NCBI RefSeq assembly: GCF_007678255.1
Contig: NZ_VEED01000006.1
Location: 186,001-250,000 of the forward strand
Source of the DNA: Bacillus sp. X1(2014)
GTDB taxonomy: Bacteria > Bacillota > Bacilli > Bacillales_B > DSM-18226
Direction: 5' to 3'
Length of the DNA stretch: 64,000 bases
Each line of letters starts with the position of its first letter. The first letter of the stretch is position 1. This document shows, piece after piece, positions 38,460-48,713 of the stretch. A model generated the notes under the pieces. It saw only the letters and a program-made list of their open reading frames with translations. It was not told the origin of the DNA and ran no database searches. The position numbers and the translations under genes were made by a program.

Positions 38460-41400
38460 CTATTTACTTAACCCTTTTGATACCACACTAGAATAGGAAC
38501 TGTAAACCTTAGAACCATTTACTGTACGATAAGCTCTTACTTTATAGTAGTACGTTTTGCCCTTGGTTAATTTCTTATTGGTGTAGCTTGAAGAAGTAGT
38601 CGATTTTACTTTTGTGTAGCTGCCAGATTTTGAAGTGGCACGATATACTTCATAACCGCTTGCACCACTTACTTTAGCCCAAGAAACTTTTATAGATGTG
38701 CTGCTTGCCTTAGCAGCTTTCACACTTGTTGGAGTTTTAAGAGCCGGCTTCGCACTAACAATGCTTGAGCTTGGACTAACAAGTTTTTTACCTTCTACTG
38801 ATGTATAAGCAATAACCTTATAGTAGTAGGTATGACCTGTAGCCAAGCCGCTATTTACATAGCTTGCTGTGCTTCCGCTGGCGGTCGCTACTTTGCTATA
38901 GGAACCTGTTTTAGAAGTGGCACGATATACTTCATACCCACCTGCTCCTGTTACTTTTGCCCAGCTGACGGTTAATTTATTGTAGTCAGAAGAAGCAACC
39001 TTTACTGATGTCGGTGTAGAAGGATTTTTAACAAAACGTGCATATACGTTTGTGTCTGCCACAATCGGTGCGTTAAAGTCAAATTTGGTTTTAAAGCTTG
39101 CATCTTTATACCAGCCGAAGAAGGTATAACCTGATTTAGTTGGAGCCGCTGGAGCCGCAACTTTTGAATTCTTTATTACGTCAGCTTGCTTAACTAGCGT
39201 GCTGCCGTTGTAAAACTTCACCTGATAGCCCTTAAAGACGTTAACCTCTTTGGTTGTCTTGTTGCCTGCAATATCAACAAGTTCAAGTGTAAAGGTATTT
39301 TTACCAGGGGCTAGATCAAGCTTGGTTGTTACATTTTGACTTATGTTTCTCATTTGATATGGTTCAGCAAAATCCTTAAAGAATTCTTCGCTTCCATCAA
39401 CAAAGTAGCGGATCTTATCAAAGTTATCAGAAATGGTTGCATTTAGGTCCACAGAGTTTACATCTGGTTTCACTCTAGTTGGAACACTGACACTAATACG
39501 AGGTGCTGTGGTATCCACGATAAGATCACGAACTTGGTAGGAAATAACATTCCCTGCAACATCCGTACCGGAAATTTGAATTTTGTGTACACCGTCTTTG
39601 GCGACCTTGACGGTTGTACTGAATTCATAACGAGCTTCCTCAGCGTTAAACGTTAACTCTACAGGCTTCCCTTCAACAGTTAATTCACGAATTTTCGAAT
39701 CATCTGTTACATATCCCTCAACAGGCAGTTCATGAGAATTGTAGACTCCTGTTGCACCAATAGAGGTAACATGAATAAATGGAATTGTACCATCATTTGC
39801 ACCATTTGTTACGGCAGCTTCGGCCATACTTGAGTTACCTGCAAAGTCATAGGCTACGACCTCTACTAATGCACCAACTGCTGGAGTTTCTTTTAATGTA
39901 TACTCTGTTTTATTGCCTGCTAATGGGAGTTCGCCATTACTATATACAGATTTGCCATTCACCGTAATATCGTAATAAGCCACACCCGAACCAGTTCCAT
40001 CTGTTGATGCAACGGTTAGTTGATTGCCATTTACGCTTGCTGTTGTTACAGTTGGTGCAACTGTGTCAACTAGGACAGGGAATGTCACTTTTTGTGCATC
40101 TTTACCAGCATAATCAATAGTTGCATCTACTTCGTAGAAATATTGACCATCTGCAACTAGCTTGTTCTTTATTTTTCCATCCCATGCATTGGCAGGATTT
40201 AAGTAGTATTGAGCCCCTCTTCCGCCATCGTTGAAGTTTTTAGAAACGAGCGTGTCAGACTTGAGTTTGCGAAGGACATTTCCGTCTTTATCAACAATCT
40301 TGTATTCTACTGTTTTCGCATTGCGCAAGAAAGAAAGAATTGGAATCGCATTATCATTTTGACCATCACCATTTGGTGAAATGGCGATTTTAGCTTCTTG
40401 AGCTGTTTCATCTGCAGGATTCACGCCTAAATAGTTAAAGTTCTGATTACCATCTTCGTCCGTGCCGGCAGCTGTAAGCATACCAGTCCAGCCATAGAAG
40501 GAATCAGCAAATTTATCATCGTAAATCATTGAATCGATAATAGGTGACTTATTCCAATCACCATTGAATCCTACATATGGTACGGAAACCGTTGGATTTA
40601 CATCGTTAACATCTGTTAACGTAACATATCCCTCGACGAAATAACCATTAGCAAAAAGGACATCTAATGGGACGTTATAAGCCCATTCCACTGTATCAGT
40701 TAAGTCAACGGTAACATCTAATGTCACGCTATCCTTAGCAGGGATCGTCAACTCATCTTGGCTAAATGAGATAGGGAATTCACCCTTCCATGGAGCGGCT
40801 TCTGCTACTGTACCAGCTTTATAGATCCCTTGAGACTCAAGTTGATCTACCAGGTAACCACTAGCATCTTCAAGTACTAAATCTGTTAACACACTTCCGT
40901 CCACTTTATAAGTAACTGCTTGGTCGGAGAAGTTTTGTGCTTTTAGGGTAAATGTTGCTTTATTATCTTTGATTTCTTTTAGTGCAACTTTTGCTTCATT
41001 TGTGGCCGCGTTTGTAACCACGATTGGTGTACTTAATGCAGCATGTAATTGCATCACACCAGCACCTTGACGACGTGGTGAGTAAGGATTGTGCGTATAA
41101 GCAGCATTATATGTGCCCTTATCATCAATCACTTTACTAGTGTTCATTAAAATGTTTTTTGCCATGCCTACTTTTGCTGCACCTGTAAGATCAGCAAAAT
41201 CCTCTTTCACTCGTTCAAGAACAAGTGCAGATCCACCAGAAACGTGTGGGGCAGCCATCGATGTCCCACTCATGACACCATAAGAGTTGTTATTAAAAGT
41301 GGAATAGATATTTCCACCTGGAGCAGTAATTTCAGGTTTGAAATCTAAATTAGATGTCACGCCCCATGAAGTGAACGTAGACATTTGTCCAGCAGATGGA

Positions 41401-43037
41401 TTTTGTGTTGTCTTCTTGTCTCCTTGGAATTCAATCGAAACTGCTTGGCCCGCATCTAATGCAGCCTTCATCGTGTCTCCATCAGATTTTAAGGCAAATA
41501 GCTGTGGAATCTTGATTTCTGGAGATGTAGCCATGCTAAGTAAACCACTTGTATTGTTATAAACGATAATTCCTGCTGCACCTGCATTTTGTGCATTCAT
41601 CGTTTTTTCAACAAATGTAAGGGTTCCACGTTTTACTAACGCGTATTTCCCAGTGAAATCTTTTCCTGCAAAATCGGAAGGCTGTCCGATTCCCGCATCA
41701 ATAATATCAAATTTCTTTTGCTCTAACTTATTAGGATCGACGCTGCTGGAAGAAAGATATGGGGCCTTCCCAGCTTCCGTACCGTCAAATGAATAAGTAG
41801 CAGCATAAAGATCAAGATAGTTATTTTCAAGTGAAGCAACCTGTATTGAGCTGTTTGAACTACCAGGTGTACCGACAACACCGTAATCAGGATTTCCGGC
41901 TAATGGATTGCTATAGCCATCTCCAAAGTGGTTTGAATTACCAGCTGAAATAGACATTAACACACCATTATCAACCGCTCTTTGAACGGCTTCTTGCTCT
42001 GGAGCGTCCGGCTGAACGAAACCAGCAGTCGAACCTAAGCTCATGTTGATGACATCTGCACCTAATGTAATGGCATCGTCAATCGCTTTGATTTCGATGT
42101 CACCCCATGTAGAAGGCATTTCTGGATCATTACCGAATATTTTAAGGGCAAGCACCTGGGCTTCTGGTGCAACCCCTTTAATACCGCCATTCGCTTCGTC
42201 GCCGTTTGCTGCAACCGTACCAGCAACGTGCATACCGTGCATGGAAGCTTCAGGACCTAAGTCTAGAATTTGAGCATTTTCATCGTAATAGTTATAGCCA
42301 TAAGGGACTTTTTCGGTGTAAAACTTACCTGACAAGCCCTTTCCAGCGACCGCTGCATCCACTTCTTCCTTGGTAAGTGCTGCTTTGGAACCATCTGTTA
42401 AAATAAAATCTTTGTGGCTTGGGTCGACCCCGGTATCGATAATACCAACGACCATTCCTTCACCTTTTTTACCAAAAGCTTCCCAAGCTTTTTGAGCCTC
42501 AACGATTTCTTTACTATATAACATGTTTGGTTCAATTTCGGGACGTTGATATTCAGTTGCAATCGACACATTTGCAACCCCATCTATTGTTTTAATGGCA
42601 GCGATTTGTCCATATTCAACAACGCCACTGAATCCATTAAATGTAGTCGTAAAGTTTTGCTTGAACTGCATTTTGATCGCCTTTTTGGCAAACTGACCTT
42701 TTACAGCCTGCTGGGCATCTAGTAATTTATTTTGGAGTTGTGCTTTGACTGATTTTGATAGCTCGCTATATTTTTTCCCTTGCTTTGTTGCATATGTAAT
42801 CGCAGGGGCACCATCAACTTCAACAATTACACGAACTTTATCTGATTTTTTATAATTTTTTTCTGTCTCTTTTACTTTTACTGATTTTGGAAGTTTTTTC
42901 AAAGTACTAGCTTTAGCTGATGCAGTTGCCTTATTTGCTTTGCTAGTCTTTGGCAATGAAGGAGCTGCTGCCGATGCAAAGCTAGAGAAGACCATTAAAA
43001 AGACCAAAAGTAACGGTAAAACTCTTCTGATTTTCAA
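38460..43037 (-). CDS. Very large secreted subtilisin-family (S8) serine protease, Vpr-like
   Basis: The 1525-residue preproprotein has a signal peptide (1-24) and an I9-type propeptide (about 65-165). The catalytic domain has Asp201 (IIDTGVD), His267 (MHGMHVAGT), oxyanion Asn in SAGNSN and Ser593 (GTSMAAPH), with a PA insert at about 455-540. Then come Fn3-like and FlgD/CHU-type beta modules (SPNGDGQND near 880), bacterial Ig-like repeats, an InlB B-repeat (SGYTFFGWYKD) and two fibronectin type III modules with nearly repeated EVYRATSK..GSY. There is no LPXTG. It starts at TTG after AGGGGG. The extended C-terminus suggests binding to cell wall or substrate. All catalytic residues are present. 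Confidence 0.93.
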   Translation of the reverse strand: MKIRRVLPLLLVFLMVFSSFASAAAPSLPKTSKANKATASAKASTLKKLPKSVKVKETEKNYKKSDKVRVIVEVDGAPAITYATKQGKKYSELSKSVKAQLQNKLLDAQQAVKGQFAKKAIKMQFKQNFTTTFNGFSGVVEYGQIAAIKTIDGVANVSIATEYQRPEIEPNMLYSKEIVEAQKAWEAFGKKGEGMVVGIIDTGVDPSHKDFILTDGSKAALTKEEVDAAVAGKGLSGKFYTEKVPYGYNYYDENAQILDLGPEASMHGMHVAGTVAANGDEANGGIKGVAPEAQVLALKIFGNDPEMPSTWGDIEIKAIDDAITLGADVINMSLGSTAGFVQPDAPEQEAVQRAVDNGVLMSISAGNSNHFGDGYSNPLAGNPDYGVVGTPGSSNSSIQVASLENNYLDLYAATYSFDGTEAGKAPYLSSSSVDPNKLEQKKFDIIDAGIGQPSDFAGKDFTGKYALVKRGTLTFVEKTMNAQNAGAAGIIVYNNTSGLLSMATSPEIKIPQLFALKSDGDTMKAALDAGQAVSIEFQGDKKTTQNPSAGQMSTFTSWGVTSNLDFKPEITAPGGNIYSTFNNNSYGVMSGTSMAAPHVSGGSALVLERVKEDFADLTGAAKVGMAKNILMNTSKVIDDKGTYNAAYTHNPYSPRRQGAGVMQLHAALSTPIVVTNAATNEAKVALKEIKDNKATFTLKAQNFSDQAVTYKVDGSVLTDLVLEDASGYLVDQLESQGIYKAGTVAEAAPWKGEFPISFSQDELTIPAKDSVTLDVTVDLTDTVEWAYNVPLDVLFANGYFVEGYVTLTDVNDVNPTVSVPYVGFNGDWNKSPIIDSMIYDDKFADSFYGWTGMLTAAGTDEDGNQNFNYLGVNPADETAQEAKIAISPNGDGQNDNAIPILSFLRNAKTVEYKIVDKDGNVLRKLKSDTLVSKNFNDGGRGAQYYLNPANAWDGKIKNKLVADGQYFYEVDATIDYAGKDAQKVTFPVLVDTVAPTVTTASVNGNQLTVASTDGTGSGVAYYDITVNGKSVYSNGELPLAGNKTEYTLKETPAVGALVEVVAYDFAGNSSMAEAAVTNGANDGTIPFIHVTSIGATGVYNSHELPVEGYVTDDSKIRELTVEGKPVELTFNAEEARYEFSTTVKVAKDGVHKIQISGTDVAGNVISYQVRDLIVDTTAPRISVSVPTRVKPDVNSVDLNATISDNFDKIRYFVDGSEEFFKDFAEPYQMRNISQNVTTKLDLAPGKNTFTLELVDIAGNKTTKEVNVFKGYQVKFYNGSTLVKQADVIKNSKVAAPAAPTKSGYTFFGWYKDASFKTKFDFNAPIVADTNVYARFVKNPSTPTSVKVASSDYNKLTVSWAKVTGAGGYEVYRATSKTGSYSKVATASGSTASYVNSGLATGHTYYYKVIAYTSVEGKKLVSPSSSIVSAKPALKTPTSVKAAKASSTSIKVSWAKVSGASGYEVYRATSKSGSYTKVKSTTSSSYTNKKLTKGKTYYYKVRAYRTVNGSKVYSSYSSVVSKGLSK

Positions 43038-43251
43038 CCACTATTCCCCCTTTTTTGTTTTTAATCTTTCTAGCAATTTATCACTCTACTAGAGTAAAGT
43101 AATAATTTAAAAGATATGAATCCCCCCTATTTGTCCTATTCTCACACACAATTAAGTCTATTTAGAATTTATAGAATAGTCAATAAACAAAAACACCGAA
43201 ATCTCGGGCTTTTTTGCAGATTGTCGAATGTTACAATCTAATCAAAAACGC

Positions 43252-43287
43252 AAAAAAATACCCCTGAAAAGTTATTCAGGGGTATTC
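43252..43287 (-). terminator. Terminator of the inhA-like gene
   Basis: Minus strand AATACCCCTGAA / TTCAGGGGTATT and seven T, about ten bases after the stop. Confidence 0.92.
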
Positions 43288-43296
43288 CATGGTTAT

Positions 43297-46200
43297 TTAT
43301 TTCTTAACAACTTTAACTGTAGCAGTAGAGCTAGTGTTTCCAGCCTTATCTTTTACAGTTACTGTTAAAACAGTTCCTGTTTTAAGAGCTTTTTTTAGCT
43401 TAACACTGTACTCGCCTTTAGAATTTACAACAGCCGTTCCAACTGTTTTTGATCCAACTTTAACCGTTACAATTGCGCCTGCTTCTGCTTTACCAGTAAC
43501 TTTCAAATCATTGCTGTCAACTTTCTTAACAGAAGGTTTTCCAGGCTTTGTTTTGTCTTTTACTGATACAGTTGCAGCTCCACTTACATTTCCAGCTTTG
43601 TCAGTTGCAGTTACACTAACAACCGTTTTAGCCTTAATTGAATTTCTTAATGTAACGCTGAATTTACCATATTTATCAGCATAAGCAGTACCTACAGTAG
43701 TAGAGCCAACTTTAGCTGTAACTTTAGATCCAACTTCTGCCTTACCAGTTATCTTCTTATCATAGTCTTTCACTTCGTACACAGTTGGGGCGCCAGGTGC
43801 GGCATTATCCAACGCGAACGATTTTGAAGTCCATTTTAAAGCATTGCCAAGAGCATCTACGCCGCGAACATGTAAATACCAAAGGCCGTTTTTACCTGAA
43901 AGCTTTAACGTGCTGCCATTTGTGAACTTACTCCAGCCAGTTGCAGGGGCAGAAGTAGTTTGTGACCATACATACTCAAGTGAGTTAGCTTCTGCATCCT
44001 TCACAGTTACCTTAGCAGCAACTGCTTTGGCAGGTGTTGTACTGCCATTTGGTGCAACAGAAGCTGTTGGTGCATCATTATCTACTCCAAATGAAGTTTG
44101 TCCGGAAACAGCATTGCCTTCTTCATCTGTAGCTGTTACTTTTACAGTATAATTACCAGTTGCACTGTTTGGTAATGTTAATGTACGCTCAAATGATTTG
44201 TCAGTACCAGTTAATGTTTCAGACTCAGTTAATACCACTTTGCCATTCTTATCAACTAGTTCATATTTAAGAGCTACACTCTCACCAGGTCCATCAAGGT
44301 GAACTTGACCTGAAACCGTTAATTCTTTATGGCCGGCTTGGTTTGAATAAGCAGTCTTGCTTAATGGGTTTAATTCCACTTTGTCGATATTTCCTGTATG
44401 AAGTTCAATTGCTCCAACAGACATATCATCCGCTTGACCTGTTACGTGAATCTTTAAGCCATACTTTGGTACATTACGGCCTGAATAAATTAAACCGGCA
44501 TTTGTATAATCTCTTGAATCGTCAAATGCAGTTACTGCAGGTTGCGCACCTAAAGTCATATAACCAAGACCATAATCTAAGAACAACTTACCTGTTTTGT
44601 TTAATGAGAAAGCTGCATCTTTAATTTGGTATCTAGTATTAGCAGGACCATAGTAATTGGTATTGTCACTGATGTTGCTATCTTTCCAGATTGCTGTTTC
44701 TTGATGCGCATCAACAACTCCTAAAAACCCTTCGCCTGGATGATCGCCTACCCAGTTATCGGTATATTTGTTGTCAACATACCAAAGAACAAGACCTGGA
44801 TCATGAGTTAATACAGATTTTCCGCGAGTAGTAGCAGCAAGTCCGCTGTCGGTACCTGCATGAGAACGCCACTCAGCTAAATAGTATTGTGTTGATAATT
44901 TAATACCATTATTTTTCTCGAAGCCAGTAAGAGTAAACGGTGAAGTTGCACCTTCAGCATCGTCTGTTAAAACATCCGCGCCATCAGCAGTTACTTTCAC
45001 ATCATCTACAAAGAAACCAGGAAGAGAAACCCCAGCATCTGTTACATAATGGAAGCGAAGAGACACTTTTTTGCCGGCGAATGCAGAAAGGTCAAATGTA
45101 GCATCTACCCAATCCTTAGAGTCGCCTGTGATTCCGTTGCCTAGATTTGCTTCATATGGGTTAGTAGTTGTTGTGATATTCCCTGGAATTGGAACATAGC
45201 TTGTAGCGCCATCTTCTTTTACTTCAACATAGGCATAATCATAACCATCTTCAATCTTGTACCAAGTCTTAAATGTTAATTGTGCAGTTGTTTTACCTGT
45301 TAAATCAACATTAGCTGCCATTGAAGTGTTAATGTCATCTGCACTACCGCTAAAGTATTCATATTGACCACTTGACGGAGTGTTGATTGTTGTTGATTTA
45401 TCTGGCAGATTTATTTTTACAGCATCAGCGTTTGTACCTTTGTCATTTGCTTGGTCTAATTTAACTGTTTTTCCATCTGTTAAGTCAGAAAGATTATATT
45501 CTACATCTTTGAACCAGTTTGATCCTGGCATTGTTGCTTGTAAAAATTCTTTGTCATAAGGACTGAAACTTGTTGGTTCTGTTCCGTTGATTTTACCAGC
45601 CCAGCTTCCTGCTGACATGATTGTCCAATATTCAGTAGGAGCACCAACTGAATTAGCTGTGTACATTGTGTCATATTCATCAGGTAATCCTAAGTCATGA
45701 CCAAATTCGTGCGCAAATACACCTGCAGCGCCATCTTCTGGCTCAATTGTGTATCCATATGCAATCATCTGACCATCCCAATATGGAACTTTTGCAGTTG
45801 AATTAGGAATCCCTTGTAAGTCGGTAAGTGCAGAGCTGTGTGACCAAATCGCATCGCCACCAAGTGAGCCGCCGCCAGCTTCTTCACCAATACCCGAGTG
45901 GACAACCATTAAGTGGTCGATGATTCCATCTGGCTCAAAATAATTGCCATCTCTATCTAAGTCGAATTCATCTTGAATATCATAATCTTGTAAATTAATA
46001 TCCGGATCTTGTGCTGCTTGAGCTAACGCTTCTTTAACTAATGAACGTGGATGTGCATCATTTCCATCTGGTGCTGGCACGTTACCGCCATAATATGCTG
46101 CTGGCTGGCTCGCTGTATACCATTTAGAAACTTGTCCATCAACGGTATAACTGCCACCTGATTGTTCTTCGTAATATTGTTTCATCGAAACAAGTTTTTC

Positions 46201-46857
46201 ACCATTTGGACCCGTATACCCATCTTCACCAAAGATCATATCCTCGTAATGTTTTTGAGTATAATCGTCATATTGAAGAACTGCTCCTTCACCTTCTTTA
46301 ATCGTACTATGAGGTGCATCTGGATAATCAATTAATAAAACAAGTACCTTATCTGTTCTTTCTGAACCTTCCCAAGTTTCCTTTTGAATTGGGTCTACTT
46401 TAGAAGTAGTAACATAAGTAGATTCCCTTGCCTTAGAGGCTTTCGCTTTTGGGGCAATAGCATCTTGTACTTTTAAGTTTGCCTTTTCTTGTAATTTAGT
46501 ACGAATTTGCTTTACTTCTTGCTGATTTGTCCCAGCAACGTTGGCTTTAGCCGCACGTTTTGCAAAATATGCATTCATTTGTTTTTGCTGCTCTTGAGGA
46601 GAGGCAGTTTTGCTCACGATACCTTGATCGATTAATAGTTTTAGAACTTTTTCATCATTTACTAGACCAATATCAAAAGGACCGCCAGTGTGCTTGCCAA
46701 GGAATGGCAGTGTTGATCCTTCTGGAGTTTGTAAAACATTTGCGTATGGAACTTTTGAAACATTCGTAGTCTTCGCAAATGCAGCTGGTGCAAAGGAACT
46801 AACTACAAGACCAGTCGATAATAGTGAAGTCCCAAGGACATTCTTCCAATTTACCAC
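43297..46857 (-). CDS. inhA: Immune inhibitor A-type M6 metalloprotease with C-terminal Ig-like repeats
   Basis: The 1186-residue secreted protease has a signal peptide (1-28), a propeptide (to about 150) and a thermolysin-like fold with the zinc motif HEFGHDLGLPDE (His383, Glu384, His387). A MAM/VEG-like jelly-roll follows (about 500-630). Beyond the usual InhA length (about 800 residues) come an FN3-like module and two Ig-like modules ending ..GxVTxKVGSxTVGTAxxxxxGxxxVxL. InhA enzymes cleave host proteins in the B. cereus group, but homologues are widespread in soil bacilli. GTG start after AGGGGG. Confidence 0.93.
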   Translation of the reverse strand: MVNWKNVLGTSLLSTGLVVSSFAPAAFAKTTNVSKVPYANVLQTPEGSTLPFLGKHTGGPFDIGLVNDEKVLKLLIDQGIVSKTASPQEQQKQMNAYFAKRAAKANVAGTNQQEVKQIRTKLQEKANLKVQDAIAPKAKASKARESTYVTTSKVDPIQKETWEGSERTDKVLVLLIDYPDAPHSTIKEGEGAVLQYDDYTQKHYEDMIFGEDGYTGPNGEKLVSMKQYYEEQSGGSYTVDGQVSKWYTASQPAAYYGGNVPAPDGNDAHPRSLVKEALAQAAQDPDINLQDYDIQDEFDLDRDGNYFEPDGIIDHLMVVHSGIGEEAGGGSLGGDAIWSHSSALTDLQGIPNSTAKVPYWDGQMIAYGYTIEPEDGAAGVFAHEFGHDLGLPDEYDTMYTANSVGAPTEYWTIMSAGSWAGKINGTEPTSFSPYDKEFLQATMPGSNWFKDVEYNLSDLTDGKTVKLDQANDKGTNADAVKINLPDKSTTINTPSSGQYEYFSGSADDINTSMAANVDLTGKTTAQLTFKTWYKIEDGYDYAYVEVKEDGATSYVPIPGNITTTTNPYEANLGNGITGDSKDWVDATFDLSAFAGKKVSLRFHYVTDAGVSLPGFFVDDVKVTADGADVLTDDAEGATSPFTLTGFEKNNGIKLSTQYYLAEWRSHAGTDSGLAATTRGKSVLTHDPGLVLWYVDNKYTDNWVGDHPGEGFLGVVDAHQETAIWKDSNISDNTNYYGPANTRYQIKDAAFSLNKTGKLFLDYGLGYMTLGAQPAVTAFDDSRDYTNAGLIYSGRNVPKYGLKIHVTGQADDMSVGAIELHTGNIDKVELNPLSKTAYSNQAGHKELTVSGQVHLDGPGESVALKYELVDKNGKVVLTESETLTGTDKSFERTLTLPNSATGNYTVKVTATDEEGNAVSGQTSFGVDNDAPTASVAPNGSTTPAKAVAAKVTVKDAEANSLEYVWSQTTSAPATGWSKFTNGSTLKLSGKNGLWYLHVRGVDALGNALKWTSKSFALDNAAPGAPTVYEVKDYDKKITGKAEVGSKVTAKVGSTTVGTAYADKYGKFSVTLRNSIKAKTVVSVTATDKAGNVSGAATVSVKDKTKPGKPSVKKVDSNDLKVTGKAEAGAIVTVKVGSKTVGTAVVNSKGEYSVKLKKALKTGTVLTVTVKDKAGNTSSTATVKVVKK

Positions 46858-47052
46858 GTTTTTTCCCCCTAATTTTTTTGTTTATGTAGTAATCAGCGTT
46901 CTTTCGTCGATCCCTCCTCAGAGATTCATGCTTTGTGACTATTAATCTAGTTTTTTGTAAAAAATTGTAGATTAACAGTTACAGGAATTTTATTTTATCA
47001 TCAAAATATTCAAAATAAAACAAAATTTTATAAAAATCTTATTTTTTTCATA

Positions 47053-47085
47053 ACAAAAAAAGGCCGAATTTTATCGACCTTTTCC
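47053..47085 (-). terminator. Terminator of the ABC exporter operon
   Basis: Minus strand AAAGGTCG, ATAAAATT, CGGCCTTT and T run directly after the last gene. Confidence 0.85.
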
Positions 47086-47087
47086 TA

Positions 47088-47888
47088 CTATACATTCAAA
47101 TCTCTTTTTTTATAAAAAGTGAAGGTAATTGCTAAAAATAGGGCAGCTACAAGTACTGATATAACAAGATAAATTGGTTCAAGCCCATTGCCTAACATTA
47201 GATTCTTAGCCTCGAAATATTTAAAGGGGGTCAAATATTTCAAGCCTTCCATATTCTCATTCAAATCAATTGCAATTGACAGCATATACGTTAGTAACAG
47301 GATACCCGTAGCTAGTGATGGGGCTGATCTCGGTTTCCTTTTTACAGCTGCCAGTGCACTGCCAATGACCAAAAACAAGACTTGTAAAATAAACATGCCC
47401 ACCTGGGTGAGGACTATTTCACCATTAACAGCTTCACCCGCGCTGTTGTACTTTTCAATAAGAGTTATTGATGAAATCAAGGTAATTAGATTAAAAATAA
47501 CGATATTCGTGAAGGCAGCTAACAGTTTTGCCGTTATAATCTTCGTTCTGGAAACTGGCTTGACGAATAAAAACTCCGCTGTTTTGTCACGTTCTTCTTT
47601 CGCAATGATCGAAGCCCCGAGCATTGCCGCATGGATCGTCGCCATTAATAACAAATATATATACAATAATGAGTAATAACCGCTAATCTTCGACAAATCG
47701 ACTACACCAAACCCCATGACTGCCTTTAGCGATTTAGGCAAATCAGCGATCAGGTCATTGATGGATTGACCCGATGAAGAATAGGCAGCGTATTTGGCCA
47801 TTCCTGAAGCTACCATGAGGAAGACACCGATGCTCCAAAAGATCAGCGACCTTCGGTACGATTTCAGTTCTTTTACAAATATATTCAT
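47088..47888 (-). CDS. ABC-2 type transporter permease, subunit 2
   Basis: The 266-residue protein has six membrane segments with the ABC-2 pattern after the first pair (IIAKEERDKTAEFLFVKPVSRTKIITAKLLAA). It resembles the neighbouring permease over its whole length (shared FIW/IIWS start, AxMLGASI, FLxxKPVxRT), so the two arose by duplication and probably form a heterodimer. Start follows GGAGGG. Confidence 0.88.
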   Translation of the reverse strand: MNIFVKELKSYRRSLIFWSIGVFLMVASGMAKYAAYSSSGQSINDLIADLPKSLKAVMGFGVVDLSKISGYYSLLYIYLLLMATIHAAMLGASIIAKEERDKTAEFLFVKPVSRTKIITAKLLAAFTNIVIFNLITLISSITLIEKYNSAGEAVNGEIVLTQVGMFILQVLFLVIGSALAAVKRKPRSAPSLATGILLLTYMLSIAIDLNENMEGLKYLTPFKYFEAKNLMLGNGLEPIYLVISVLVAALFLAITFTFYKKRDLNV

Positions 47889-47909
47889 AACCCTTGCCCT
47901 CCTTCACAG

Positions 47910-48707
47910 CTATACAGCATGGATATCCTTTTTTAGATAAACAATATAACTTGCCGTAATTGACAAGATGATAATAACGGCACCAGCCACTAGAAAGGAA
48001 GTTTCATAGCCAGAATGTTTAATGATATAGGCAGTGTCAAAGTATTTAAAAGGTGAAATATAGCGTTTTGCTTCTTCACCCGTTGTACTGCTAAACATTC
48101 CTAAAAAGTAGAAAGCAAATACGGTTGTAAGTGAAACGGAAAGGACAGATTTAATCTTAGGAACAATGACTGAGATCATAATTCCGACTGCAAGGAACAT
48201 CAACTGAATAAAAAACATGGTAAGTGAAAGTAAAAGTAATATTTTTACGCTGAAATTATCTGTCTTGACTTGAAAAACCATGAACATTGTAACCACTAGA
48301 TAAATAATATTGGTAATGACGATTGAGACAAAGGCTGCGAACAGTTTCGATGTCAGTACCGCTGTCCTCGTAACGGGTTTAGTTAACAGAAAATCCGCTG
48401 TCTTCTCACGGACTTCCTTACTGACAATGCTTGTGCCAAGGTTCATTGCTTGAATCGCCCCGCACAAGGTTATGAACGATAACGGAAAGCAATAAAAGCC
48501 TAGAATTGTAAAGAAGTTGCCAAGGTTAAAACCGATTGCATTTCTAATCGCTTCAGGATATCCTTCCATGATCTTTTGAAAGTCCTCTGCATCATTTGCA
48601 AAGGCAGGATAAAACGACATAAACAGAGCAATAATCAGCACTAATGAACAGGACCAGATGATTGTGGATTTCCGATAGGCCCTCAACTCATGAAAAAATA
48701 TATTCAT
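47910..48707 (-). CDS. ABC-2 type transporter permease, subunit 1
   Basis: The 265-residue permease is a paralogue of the next gene, with six membrane segments and IVSKEVREKTADFLLTKPVTRTAVLTSKL. It lies 6 bases from the ATPase gene and 21 from the second permease. Substrate is unknown; the operon is controlled by a dedicated TetR repressor, as in many multidrug or antibiotic-efflux systems. Confidence 0.88.
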   Translation of the reverse strand: MNIFFHELRAYRKSTIIWSCSLVLIIALFMSFYPAFANDAEDFQKIMEGYPEAIRNAIGFNLGNFFTILGFYCFPLSFITLCGAIQAMNLGTSIVSKEVREKTADFLLTKPVTRTAVLTSKLFAAFVSIVITNIIYLVVTMFMVFQVKTDNFSVKILLLLSLTMFFIQLMFLAVGIMISVIVPKIKSVLSVSLTTVFAFYFLGMFSSTTGEEAKRYISPFKYFDTAYIIKHSGYETSFLVAGAVIIILSITASYIVYLKKDIHAV

Positions 48708-48713
48708 AGTTTC

